5,930 nucleotides of DNA, taken from Gammaproteobacteria bacterium. Its GTDB lineage: Bacteria > Pseudomonadota > Gammaproteobacteria > Pseudomonadales > Halieaceae. The notes below the pieces were generated by a model. The model had not been told where the DNA came from and did no database searches. It worked only from the letters and a program-made list of their open reading frames with translations. The stretch is from assembly GCA_018222695.1 (NCBI GenBank), contig JAAEZV010000109.1, forward strand, positions 1 to 5,930, in the 5' to 3' direction. Both the position numbers and the translations under genes were made by a program. This document shows positions 5,763-5,930 of the stretch, one piece after another; the stretch's first letter is position 1; every line of letters begins with the position of its first letter.

Positions 5763-5930
5763 ATGAAAACGTTAATCAGCATCTTGGCATCCATGGCGCT
5801 GGCCCTCGGGGCCTCATTTGCCCACGCCGATGATCAAGCGGCACCGTCAGCACCCGTAGGCATGGTTTACGGGTTGGATGTGTCTGACCCACAGGCCTTT
5901 GCCACCGCCATGGGTAAATACTGGAGCTCG
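5763..5930 (+). CDS. secreted protein, N-terminal 56 codons only; possible relative of the two upstream genes
   Basis: The frame starts at the ATG at 5763, five bases after AAGGGGA (5751-5757), and runs out of the window after 56 codons. Residues 1-22 form a signal peptide (MKTLIS, hydrophobic 4-19, AHA then DDQ). After a short Ala/Pro linker, PVGMVYGLDVSDPQAFATAM (31-50) reads as a strand followed by the start of a helix, the same order as the units in the two upstream proteins, and ends in KYWSS. The unit-opening cysteine of the upstream proteins is replaced here: GLDVSDP has no Cys. It may therefore be a related domain without the disulfide, or an unrelated secreted protein. It lies 82 bases after the preceding gene with a moderate hairpin between. 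Confidence 0.9.
   Translation, partial: MKTLISILASMALALGASFAHADDQAAPSAPVGMVYGLDVSDPQAFATAMGKYWSS

Noticed and set aside
1..5930. CRISPR array, tRNA/rRNA, insertion sequence or phage genes
   Set aside because: No regularly spaced repeats, no cloverleaf or rRNA-like segments, no transposase or integrase frames and no flanking terminal repeats are visible.

Overview
The window reads as chromosomal DNA of a free-living Gram-negative proteobacterium. The moderately high GC content, codon use, good Shine-Dalgarno sites and many Sec signal peptides ending in AxA fit this. A marine-type gammaproteobacterium is my best guess, but there is no rRNA, tRNA or taxon-specific marker, so that placement is weak.

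Layout, left to right. (1) Bases 1-578, minus strand: the first 192 codons of a PLP-dependent beta-replacement enzyme of the cysteine synthase fold, with features closer to SbnA-type enzymes than to CysK/CysM. (2) Bases 579-984: a gap holding one possible 57-codon reading frame on the minus strand (676-849, TTG start only) and the leader of the next gene. (3) Bases 985-1491, plus strand: a secreted NTF2/SnoaL-like protein, closed by a strong rho-independent terminator. (4) Bases 1570-3895: a probable amino-acid transport operon. It has azlC, azlD (ATGA overlap) and, 38 bases on, an APC-family permease whose real start appears to be a CTG codon at 2597, so the permease is about 432 aa. (5) Bases 4044-5930: three consecutive genes for secreted proteins. 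The first two are diverged paralogues of about 260 aa. Each carries two copies of a roughly 90-residue domain bracketed by cysteines (a C-x3-[P/D/E]-G motif opens each copy, and a Cys closes it). The third runs off the window and may be a related protein. RNA hairpins separate these genes.

How the genes may work together: AzlCD would export branched-chain or related amino acids and the APC permease would move amino acids the other way or by exchange. The PLP enzyme is amino-acid related but on the opposite strand, so any link is only suggestive. The secreted proteins look like a separate periplasmic module. The most interesting points are the uncharacterised tandem-domain secreted family and the predicted mature N-termini of three secreted proteins (DGH, DDH, DNH), which match the X-X-His copper/nickel-binding (ATCUN) pattern.
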